Positions 1-6,784 of a stretch of DNA of 35,621 nt are shown one piece after another (position 1 is the first letter of the stretch; the number at the start of each line of letters is the position of its first letter). Source of the stretch: Clostridia bacterium (GTDB taxonomy: Bacteria > Bacillota > Clostridia > Oscillospirales > CAG-272); contig JAFYHA010000059.1 of NCBI GenBank assembly GCA_017539425.1, positions 1 through 35,621 of the forward strand. The letters are read 5' to 3'. The position numbers and the translations under genes were made by a program. The notes under the pieces were generated by a model. It was not told the DNA's origin. It saw only the letters and a list, made by a program, of their open reading frames with translations, and did not search any database.

Positions 1-1
1 C

Positions 2-1351
2 AAGAAGGCCGGGATCCCGCACAACGTGCTCAATGCGAAATACCATGAGATGGAAGCGCACATCATCGCGCAGGCCGGCCGGTACAAGACCGTGACCATC
101 TCCACCAACATGGCCGGACGCGGAACCGATATCATGCTGGGAGGCAACCCGGAGATCATGGCCAAGGACGAGATGCGCGAACACGGGTTCACCGATGAGC
201 AGATCCTGGACGCCAACACCCTGACCCCGACCGACGATCCGGACATCCTGTCCGCAAGGGAAGCGTTTTCCGAACTGTACAAGAAATACAAGGCCCAGAC
301 CGATGCGGAGGCCGAGAAGGTCCGCAAGGTCGGAGGTCTGTTCATCCTGGGCACCGAGCGGCATGAGAGCCGGCGTATCGACAACCAGTTGCGCGGCCGT
401 TCCGGACGGCAGGGAGATCCCGGTGAATCCCGGTTCTATCTCTCGCTGCCGGACGATATGATCCGTCTGTTCGGCGGAGACCGGCTGAGCCAGATGGGCT
501 TCCTCAGCCGCCTGCCGGACGACACCCCTCTGGATTCCAGACTGCTCACGAGCACGATCGAGAACGCGCAGAAACGCCGCGAGGGCGCCAACTTCAAGCG
601 CCGCCGCTACGTGCTGTCCTATGACGACGTGATGAATCAGCAGAGAAACCTGATCTACGCGCAGCGCAGGTCGGTGCTGGACGGCGAGGACGTCAGCAAC
701 ACCGTCAAGAAGATGATGCTCGAGGTGATCACCGAGGACATCAACAGCGTAGCCTCCGCCGAGGATCCGAAGGACTGGAACTACGACGGACTGCGCCAGA
801 TGCTGGCCGGCATCCTGTACAGGGAAGAGGACTTCCCGGACGGCCGGTATCCTTCGGACAAGCAGGACCTCCTGGACTTCTACTGTGACCGCGCCCTGGA
901 TATGTACAACGAGCAGTCCGGCCTGTTCGGCGAGGACCTGTTCAAGGAGATCCAGCGCACGCTGCTGCTCCGTTCGGTCGACGAGGCCTGGATGCAGCAT
1001 ATCGACGACATGGACGACCTTAAGGAATCCATCGGACTCCAGTCCTACGCCCAGAGGGATCCCGTTACCGAATACCGGATCGCCGGAGCGGATCTGTTTG
1101 ACGAAATGGTCGCGGATATCCGCCGCAATACGGTCCGCCGCGTGCTGAGCGTCAAGCCCAGACCCGAAGCGGTCCAGAGGAAGATGGTCGCCGTGCCGAT
1201 CACGTCCAGTTCGGACGGATCGCTGCAGAAGCGCAAGGCGGGCAGCGTCCTGAACCGCGCAAGGCCGTCCCTCAACGCGCCGTGTCCCTGCGGATCGGGC
1301 AAGAAATACAAGGTCTGCTGCTATCCCAAGCAGAACGGCGGTTCCAAGTAA
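2..1351 (+). CDS. secA: SecA preprotein translocase ATPase, C-terminal part (5' end outside window)
   Basis: SecA is the motor ATPase that pushes unfolded preproteins through SecYEG at the cytoplasmic membrane. The frame is open from base 2, so the N-terminal part (Walker A/B, most of the preprotein-binding domain) lies upstream; about 449 residues are present. Visible landmarks are the second helicase domain with TNMAGRGTDI, then LGTERHESRRIDNQLRGRSG (helicase motif VI), the helical scaffold and wing regions, and a C-terminal SEC-C zinc-binding tail, CPCGSGKKYKVCC, in which the usual final Cys-His is Cys-Cys. That tail normally binds zinc and SecB or ribosomes. The stop lies 3 bases before the next start, so the following membrane-protein gene is probably cotranscribed and translationally coupled. 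Identification is secure; only the missing 5' end limits it. Confidence 0.97.
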   Translation, partial: KKAGIPHNVLNAKYHEMEAHIIAQAGRYKTVTISTNMAGRGTDIMLGGNPEIMAKDEMREHGFTDEQILDANTLTPTDDPDILSAREAFSELYKKYKAQTDAEAEKVRKVGGLFILGTERHESRRIDNQLRGRSGRQGDPGESRFYLSLPDDMIRLFGGDRLSQMGFLSRLPDDTPLDSRLLTSTIENAQKRREGANFKRRRYVLSYDDVMNQQRNLIYAQRRSVLDGEDVSNTVKKMMLEVITEDINSVASAEDPKDWNYDGLRQMLAGILYREEDFPDGRYPSDKQDLLDFYCDRALDMYNEQSGLFGEDLFKEIQRTLLLRSVDEAWMQHIDDMDDLKESIGLQSYAQRDPVTEYRIAGADLFDEMVADIRRNTVRRVLSVKPRPEAVQRKMVAVPITSSSDGSLQKRKAGSVLNRARPSLNAPCPCGSGKKYKVCCYPKQNGGSK

Positions 1352-1354
1352 GCT

Positions 1355-2059
1355 ATGGGTTACGGTTATCTTCTGATCGGATACATATTCGCGACGGTGT
1401 TCTCCTACAACCCGTTCGGGTACGTATTCATGCTCATCGGCAGCATACTGATGATCCTGGGACTCATGACGCTCATACGCTATGACCGGATCGCCTATCT
1501 GCCGCCCCTGGCCGGTTCGTCCCTCATGGTCGTCGTGGCCCTGTATGAAACAGTGTACGGGTTTTCCCAGATGTTCGGGGCGGATCTGGCCGGATTCCTG
1601 TCCAAGGAGATCCAGGAATATATCCGGTTCGGTACGGCATTCCTGTTCCATGCCGCCCTCATCTACGCGACGTTCCGCTTCTGCCGGAAACTGGACGTGA
1701 AAAAGGGCGTGAACGGGGCTGTCCGCAACGCGGTCGTCTTGAGCGTGTACTATATCCTGGTCCTGATCTCGCTGCTCGACGTTCCGTTCCACGAGGACTA
1801 TATGAAGGTCTTCAGCATGCCGATGATCCTGATCATGTTCGGCGCGTACTTCTCCGTGGCGATGATGCTGTTCACCTGCTACAAGGAGATCTGCCCGGAA
1901 GGGGATGAGCAGATGCCGAGGAAACCCTCACGGTTCGCATTCATCAACAAAATCCGGGCCGTGGTCGACAAACACAATGAAAAATCCTCCCAGGCCGCGC
2001 AGGACTACGTGCGCAAGCGTGAGGAGGAACGGAGAGCCAAACAGGAGAAAAAAAAGTAA
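1355..2059 (+). CDS. Hypothetical multi-pass membrane protein downstream of secA
   Basis: A 234-residue protein with about six hydrophobic segments: two near the N-terminus (residues ~4-40), one near 48-68, one near 88-108, and two near 125-180. It ends in a highly charged tail rich in Lys, Arg, Glu and Gln that is probably cytoplasmic. I do not recognise a family and see no catalytic motif. The ATG begins 3 bases after the secA stop with only a weak GGCGG-like ribosome site, so translation is probably coupled to secA. It shares with the next gene an arrangement of membrane helices plus charged loops. A role in envelope or membrane organisation is only a guess from its position. Confidence 0.8.
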   Translation: MGYGYLLIGYIFATVFSYNPFGYVFMLIGSILMILGLMTLIRYDRIAYLPPLAGSSLMVVVALYETVYGFSQMFGADLAGFLSKEIQEYIRFGTAFLFHAALIYATFRFCRKLDVKKGVNGAVRNAVVLSVYYILVLISLLDVPFHEDYMKVFSMPMILIMFGAYFSVAMMLFTCYKEICPEGDEQMPRKPSRFAFINKIRAVVDKHNEKSSQAAQDYVRKREEERRAKQEKKK

Positions 2060-2086
2060 GTCCTGAGAAAGGGGGTACTGCTGTCT

Positions 2087-3514
2087 ATGTCCGATACCAA
2101 ATCACCAAGCTATCCCGTTTTCAAGGCGGGACTGATCCAGATCGCACTTCTGTTTCTGTTCAACCCGCTGTTCGGCGTCCTGGACGTGATCCCGGATGCC
2201 ATCGGGTTCATACTCCTGATCATAGCGGTCCGCATGACCTGCGAACTCGCCTCCAAGATGACCGAAGCGGGCAAGTATTTTATCCGCTGCGCCATCATCA
2301 ATGTTCTGCAATATGTCGGTTACCGGCTGATCACCCTGTGGAGTTCGGGGAGCACCACGCCTACGCTGGAACTCATCCTGATCTTCGTGACCGCGATCGG
2401 CGGGACCGTGTTCGCGTATCTGGGATTCCGGGCCTTCTTCGAGGGAATCGGGGATCTGTACTCGCAGGGCGGGGAGATCCCGGATTTCCTGCTGCCCGTA
2501 AGGGGCCGATTCTCGAGGCTGGACAAGTTCCGCCACTTTACCTACGTGATGCTGATCGTGCGGGCGTTCTTCAACATCCTGCCCGAACTGACGGCGCTGT
2601 CCCCGGACGAGACGCACGTTACCTCGGCCTGGTATCAGTACATCCTGGCCTTCCGGGCCATGCTGATGATCCCGCCGCTGATCGTGGGGATCGTCTGGCT
2701 GGTCAAGGGCCTCAAACTGTTCGGCCGGATCCGGAAGGACAGGGAACTGCAGAAGGGACTGGACGCCCGGTTCGAGAAGGACGTCCTGCCGCGCTCGTGG
2801 CCGTTCATCCGCGACGCGTACAAAGGCCTGACCGTCTGCCTTCTTCTGGCGTCGGTCTGCTCGGTCAATCTCATCCTGGCCGGAAAGAGCTATCTGCCCG
2901 GGTTTCTCGCCGGTCTGTGCGCCATTGGCGCCTGGTTCTGTTTCCGCAGGTACATCCGTATCCAATTGCCGGATATCCTGATCTGCGCCGGCTTTACGCT
3001 GGCTTCTGCCTCGGCCTTTGCGATGCGGCTGGTCTTCGCCGGAAAATATGAAATGGATAACCTGCCTTACGTACTGGCGAACGATCCGTCCGCCTGGCCC
3101 GCCTATGTGCCTGTGATGCTCCTGTCGATAGCGGAATACGTGCTCCTGGCCGCACTCTGGTGCCGGATCTGGATCGCTCTCGGAAGGGTGATCGAGGAGC
3201 ATACCGGGCCGTTCAAGCGTGTGCAGAAGCGGGATCCGGAACTGGAGAGCCGCACCGAGCAGGCGGTGCACGCCGAACTGAAGCGGAGCCTCAGGTATCC
3301 GGTCGCGGCGGCCCTGCTCGTGGGTCTCGTCAACGCGGCTTACTACATTCTGTCCACCCAGTGGGGATACATCTGGGTCGCGCCGATCCCGGCCGGACTG
3401 ATCCTCGTGGCGACGACCTATACGGCGCTGTCCAGGATCCGGGAGGGAATGGAGCGCAAATACGCATTCGAAGATAGAGATGCGGGAGTGGAAACCCATG
3501 CCGAGATTGATTGA
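2087..3514 (+). CDS. Hypothetical polytopic membrane protein
   Basis: A 475-residue protein with roughly ten hydrophobic stretches spread along its length, e.g. near residues 12-45, 70-110, 150-170, 190-215, 250-300 and 400-445. The loops are rich in Arg, Lys and Glu. I do not recognise the family and no transporter or enzyme motif is obvious. The start is supported by a purine-rich ribosome site (GAAAGGGGG at 2066-2075) about 11 bases upstream of the ATG. The gene follows the previous membrane protein by 27 bases, and its last codons overlap the start of the recombinase gene by 17 bases, so all appear to be one transcript. A 471-residue antisense frame covering it is a codon-bias shadow. Confidence 0.8.
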   Translation: MSDTKSPSYPVFKAGLIQIALLFLFNPLFGVLDVIPDAIGFILLIIAVRMTCELASKMTEAGKYFIRCAIINVLQYVGYRLITLWSSGSTTPTLELILIFVTAIGGTVFAYLGFRAFFEGIGDLYSQGGEIPDFLLPVRGRFSRLDKFRHFTYVMLIVRAFFNILPELTALSPDETHVTSAWYQYILAFRAMLMIPPLIVGIVWLVKGLKLFGRIRKDRELQKGLDARFEKDVLPRSWPFIRDAYKGLTVCLLLASVCSVNLILAGKSYLPGFLAGLCAIGAWFCFRRYIRIQLPDILICAGFTLASASAFAMRLVFAGKYEMDNLPYVLANDPSAWPAYVPVMLLSIAEYVLLAALWCRIWIALGRVIEEHTGPFKRVQKRDPELESRTEQAVHAELKRSLRYPVAAALLVGLVNAAYYILSTQWGYIWVAPIPAGLILVATTYTALSRIREGMERKYAFEDRDAGVETHAEID

Positions 3515-4541
3515 CAAAACGATATTTCATCCGCAGATCCAGGAATACGCGAATTACAAGACCACGGTCCAGAACCGTTCGATCCGGACCGTGAGCGAAT
3601 ACCTGTTCGATCTGCGCACCTTCTTCCGGTTCCTTCTGTCCAAGGACCAGAACATCGATCCTTTGTCCGACGAGTTCAACGAGATCGACGTGTCGGTCGT
3701 GGACGTGAAGTATCTGGAGAAGATCACGCAGGACGAGATCCTCTCGTTCCTGTACTATACCACCGACGACCGGGACAACCTGTGGGCGGCGCGCGCCAGG
3801 AAACTGTCCGCCATCAAGGACCTGTTCAAGTACTGCACGCTGGTCAAGCATTTCTTCGAGAACGATCCGGCGGCGCACGTGGAGGCCCCGAAGGCCAAAC
3901 GGTCCCTGCCCAAATTCCTGACTCTTGAGGAATCCGTAAGACTTCTGGAGACCATCCAGAACGACGACGAGTCCGTACACAAGGTCCGGGATTACTGCAT
4001 CGTGACCCTGTTCCTCAACTGCGGGATGCGTCTCAACGAACTGTGCGGCATCGACTATACCGATCTGGACCGGGATTTCCTCGCTGTCCGGGTGCTGGGC
4101 AAGGGCAACAAGGAACGGATCATCTATCTCAACGACGCCTGTCAGCAGGCCCTGAAGGATTATATGGCCATCCGGTCCTCGCCCGAGCTGCGGAAACTGC
4201 CGACCCGCGCCCTGTTCCTGTCCAACCGGGAGCAGAGGCTGTCCGACAAGGCCGTGCAGTATATGGTGCAGAAATACCTGCGCAAGGCCGGGCTCGGCGC
4301 CCGTCATCTGTCCGTGCACAAACTCCGCCATACCGCCGCGACCCTGATGTACCAGTCGGGAAAGGTGGATATCCGGGTGCTCAAGGACATCCTGGGGCAC
4401 GAACAGCTGAACACGACACAGATCTACACGCATGTCAGCGACAAGGGCATGCAGGCGGCCATGAACGAGAACCCTCTTGCCCAGATGGTCCGTTCCAAGG
4501 AACCGCAGGAACCGTCCGGATCCCCGGATGATCCCGAATGA
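3498..4541 (+). CDS. Tyrosine recombinase, XerC/XerD-like
   Basis: A 347-residue site-specific recombinase with an N-terminal SAM-like core-binding domain (residues ~10-125) and a C-terminal catalytic domain. The full catalytic set is visible: Arg178 in GMRLNELCG, Lys202 in LGKGNKER, His274 and Arg277 in HKLRH, His301 in LGHEQL, and the nucleophile Tyr310 in TTQIYTH. Length is slightly above the usual 300 of XerC/D. I chose the ATG at 3498 because GGGAG (3484-3488) sits 9 bases upstream; an in-frame ATG at 3480 with a poorer site would add six residues. The gene overlaps the preceding membrane-protein gene by 17 bases and has no adjacent phage genes. This fits a chromosomal Xer-type resolvase better than a phage integrase, but which Xer it is cannot be told here. 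Confidence 0.93.
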   Translation: MPRLIDKTIFHPQIQEYANYKTTVQNRSIRTVSEYLFDLRTFFRFLLSKDQNIDPLSDEFNEIDVSVVDVKYLEKITQDEILSFLYYTTDDRDNLWAARARKLSAIKDLFKYCTLVKHFFENDPAAHVEAPKAKRSLPKFLTLEESVRLLETIQNDDESVHKVRDYCIVTLFLNCGMRLNELCGIDYTDLDRDFLAVRVLGKGNKERIIYLNDACQQALKDYMAIRSSPELRKLPTRALFLSNREQRLSDKAVQYMVQKYLRKAGLGARHLSVHKLRHTAATLMYQSGKVDIRVLKDILGHEQLNTTQIYTHVSDKGMQAAMNENPLAQMVRSKEPQEPSGSPDDPE

Positions 4542-4555
4542 AACGGAGGACAACC

Positions 4556-5101
4556 ATGTTCTGGAAAGAAAACAGTTACGACTGCGTGAAAATGTACGTG
4601 ACGCAGATCGCCATATCCCTGTTCGGGTTCTCGCTGGCCCTGGCCTGCGCGCGCATCCCGATCCTGGAGATCCTGACCAGCGTGATGGCCATCGTCTTCT
4701 ATCTGGTACTTTTGTATATTGCCGCGTGGAAGATCGGGTTCAAGCATCATAACGCCAGGGAGCACGGAAAGCCGGATATCCCGCTACGGGGACTCCTCAT
4801 CTCTCTCGTGGCCAATATCCCCAATTTCCTTCTTGCGACCCTGTATGCGATCGGGACGCCCTGGAAAGAGGAATGGGCGGGCGGATTCTGCTATGTGGTC
4901 CGCACGATCATGCTCCTGACCGAAGGCATGTACGAGGGAATCCTGGCTGAGTTCTGGATCTCGGGCGAGCGGCTCCGCGAGTTCTGGTGGCCGTTCTTCC
5001 TCATCATCATCCCGGCGCTTCTCGCGACCTGGATGGGCTATGAGCTCGGACTCCGGGATCTCCGGATCATCCAGTCGAACAACAACACGAAAAAAAGCTG
5101 A
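4556..5101 (+). CDS. Hypothetical small membrane protein
   Basis: A 181-residue protein with about four hydrophobic segments (near residues 14-60, 75-100, 115-130 and 140-160) and a hydrophilic C-terminus. No family recognised. The start at 4556 is preferred because GGAGG (4545-4549) lies 6 bases upstream. An in-frame ATG at 4538 that overlaps the recombinase stop (ATGA) would add six residues but lacks a good ribosome site. It is the last gene of the run that begins at secA. Its stop codon lies in the left arm of the hairpin shared with the converging rsmA gene. Confidence 0.78.
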   Translation: MFWKENSYDCVKMYVTQIAISLFGFSLALACARIPILEILTSVMAIVFYLVLLYIAAWKIGFKHHNAREHGKPDIPLRGLLISLVANIPNFLLATLYAIGTPWKEEWAGGFCYVVRTIMLLTEGMYEGILAEFWISGERLREFWWPFFLIIIPALLATWMGYELGLRDLRIIQSNNNTKKS

Positions 5102-5127
5102 GCTCGGTCCCGAAGGACCGGCTCAGC
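5090..5127 (-). terminator. Hairpin terminator between converging genes, U-tract on the rsmA side
   Basis: Arms 5097-5110 and 5115-5127 pair along about 13 bp with one bulge around a CGAA loop. Seven A residues at 5090-5096 become a U-tract on the - strand, so this is a good intrinsic terminator for rsmA. On the + strand no T-run follows, so termination of the secA-side transcript would be weaker. Both flanking stop codons lie inside the stem. Confidence 0.8.
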
Positions 5128-5995
5128 AAAGGCCATAACTGCTTATGCAGTCTGACAGGTCGGAAAACTCTTTCAGACTGAGGCGCTCTCCCCGCAGCTC
5201 CGCGGGCCAGCCGAACGATCCGATGATCTTTGTGGCTGTCTCCTTGGACATATCGGGAAAACCGAGCGTGAGGGCATTCAGGATATTCTTCCTGCGCTGC
5301 TCGAACACGATCCGTACGGTTTTGAAGAAGAGCTCTTCATTCCGGGGGTGGACCGGCCTTTCCTTATGCAGCCGGATCTGCATCACCGAGGAGGTGACGT
5401 TGGGGGAGGGCACGAACCGGTCCGGGGGGACCGTAAAGGCCTGTGTGCACACACCGTAATAGGCCATGAAGACCGTGATCGCTCCGCTGTTCTTGGACCC
5501 GACCGGCGCGCAGAGCCGCTGGGCCACTTCGTTCTGGATCATGACCGTGATCTGCCCGAACGGAAAACCGGACCTGAGCAGCTTGGTCAGGATAGGTGTG
5601 GTGATGTAGTAGGGAAGATTCGCGCAGACCGAAACCGGCCCGTGTTTCAGTTCCTCTCCCAGGACTTCCGCAAGGTCCAGTTTCATCACGTCTTCCCCGA
5701 TGACGGTCACGTTGCTGAAATCGTTGAGGGTGTAATTCAGGACGGGGATGAGCGACTGGTCGATCTCGACCGCGACCACCTTTCGGTAGCGTGCGGCCAG
5801 TTCCCGGGTCAGCGTTCCGACGCCCGGCCCGATCTCGAGTACGGTGCAGTCCGGGTCCGGAGAGCAGAGATCCGCGATGTCGGATACGATCAGGGAGTCA
5901 ATGAGAAAGTTCTGGCCCAGATCCTTGCGGAACGAAAGATGAAAGATCGACATCAGGTCCTTTACGTCCCGGATGTTGCACAGATTGAGTTCCAT
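5123..5995 (-). CDS. rsmA: 16S rRNA (adenine1518-N6/adenine1519-N6)-dimethyltransferase RsmA (KsgA)
   Basis: RsmA dimethylates two adjacent adenines in helix 45 of 16S rRNA late in 30S assembly, using S-adenosylmethionine. The 290-residue product has the family start KDLGQNFLID, the SAM-binding motif LEIGPGVGTLTREL, the acidic strand-end VVAVEID, and the catalytic motif NLPYYITTPIL, followed by the C-terminal helical domain ending in LSLKEFSDLS. Length is normal. I chose the ATG at 5995 because it aligns with family starts and AAAGGAG lies about 12 bases upstream. The frame could extend to 6139 but would run through the promoter. Transcription comes from a near-consensus promoter shared back-to-back with luxS and ends in the hairpin overlapping its stop. 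Confidence 0.97.
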   Translation of the reverse strand: MELNLCNIRDVKDLMSIFHLSFRKDLGQNFLIDSLIVSDIADLCSPDPDCTVLEIGPGVGTLTRELAARYRKVVAVEIDQSLIPVLNYTLNDFSNVTVIGEDVMKLDLAEVLGEELKHGPVSVCANLPYYITTPILTKLLRSGFPFGQITVMIQNEVAQRLCAPVGSKNSGAITVFMAYYGVCTQAFTVPPDRFVPSPNVTSSVMQIRLHKERPVHPRNEELFFKTVRIVFEQRRKNILNALTLGFPDMSKETATKIIGSFGWPAELRGERLSLKEFSDLSDCISSYGLC

Positions 5996-6050
5996 ACCGA
6001 CAGAGGTCTCCTTTCCTGCGGATTTGACGCTTGTCCGAGTTCCAAAGAAA

Positions 6051-6079
6051 AGTATAGTCGGTTTTGCCCGGTAAGTCAA
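6051..6079 (-). promoter_or_regulatory. rsmA promoter
   Basis: On the - strand, TTGACT (6074-6079) and TATACT (6051-6056) are separated by 17 bases, close to the sigma-A consensus. It fires away from the luxS promoter. Confidence 0.8.
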
Positions 6080-6115
6080 GGACCGGGGCGAAAGAACGGC
6101 CCGTTGGCCGCTTCC

Positions 6116-6144
6116 TTGACTTTCGGAACGGGAAGACATATAAT
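6116..6144 (+). promoter_or_regulatory. luxS promoter
   Basis: TTGACT (6116-6121) and TATAAT (6139-6144) are 17 bases apart, a near-perfect sigma-A promoter about 30 bases before the luxS start. Its -35 box lies in one arm of a 10-bp inverted repeat (6073-6082 / 6113-6122); the other arm covers the rsmA -35 box. Confidence 0.85.
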
Positions 6145-6173
6145 GGTTAAGAAAAGATATGGAGGAAACGCAA

Positions 6174-6698
6174 ATGGAACTGATACAGAGCTTTTCCGTG
6201 GATCACAGATACATTGTCCCGGGCATCTTCCTGAGCCGCGCGGACCGGGTGGGGACCGGAACGGTCACGACCTACGACATCCGGCTCAAAAGGCCCAACG
6301 TCGAACCTGCCGTGGACGTGGCGGCCATGCACTCGCTGGAGCACATCATCGCCACCTATCTTAGGAACGACCCCGAATGGAAGGATGAGGTCGTGTACTG
6401 GGGACCGATGGGATGCCTGACCGGTTTTTATCTGATCCTCAAAGGCGACCGGAAGCCGCAGGAACTCTATGACCTGATCTTGCGCGCCTTCGAGTCGGTG
6501 AAAGACACGAAGGAGGTGCCCGGAACGGCACCGGAGAACTGCGGTAACTACCGTATGCACAATCTGGATATGGCCAAATGGTATGCGGCCGAATTCGCGG
6601 AGTATTTAAGAAAGAACGCCGGCCATCCGGAGATCTTCGAGTACCCGAAGGCGGAACGGATCCGGACCCGTGAGGGACGAGATTTCTACGATTCCTGA
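6174..6698 (+). CDS. luxS: S-ribosylhomocysteine lyase LuxS
   Basis: LuxS cleaves S-ribosylhomocysteine to homocysteine and DPD, the precursor of autoinducer-2, as part of the activated methyl cycle in the cytoplasm. The 174-residue product has the metal-binding motif HSLEH (His53, His57), the catalytic Cys81 in GPMGCLTGFY, and the third metal ligand Cys123 in ENCGNY. Length and order are typical. The ATG at 6174 is chosen because GGAGG (6161-6165) lies 8 bases upstream; an earlier in-frame ATG at 6159 overlaps that site. A near-consensus promoter precedes it. No Pfs (MTA/SAH nucleosidase) gene is adjacent. The next gene starts 86 bases later with no clear terminator between, so they may be cotranscribed. 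Confidence 0.97.
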   Translation: MELIQSFSVDHRYIVPGIFLSRADRVGTGTVTTYDIRLKRPNVEPAVDVAAMHSLEHIIATYLRNDPEWKDEVVYWGPMGCLTGFYLILKGDRKPQELYDLILRAFESVKDTKEVPGTAPENCGNYRMHNLDMAKWYAAEFAEYLRKNAGHPEIFEYPKAERIRTREGRDFYDS

Positions 6699-6784
6699 CC
6701 CGTTGCGGATCAACATTCGTATAACGGTTTCACCCCAAAAAGGAGGCAGGCATCTCCCCGGATGACTTGGGCCGCGGGAAGCGG

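Noticed and set aside
3480..3497. Earlier ATG for the recombinase at 3480
   Set aside because: The site upstream is a poor ribosome signal, while ATG 3498 has GGGAG at 9 bases.
3498..4541. Recombinase as the integrase of a prophage or of the tRNA-Thr-bracketed segment
   Set aside because: It is 24 kb away, embedded in a conserved-looking operon with secA, and has Xer-like motifs; nothing in the sequence links it to the tRNA repeats.
2102..4553. 471- and 407-codon open frames on the - strand
   Set aside because: They are antisense to the membrane protein and the tyrosine recombinase, whose catalytic residues are all present on the + strand. No ribosome sites and no recognisable motifs.
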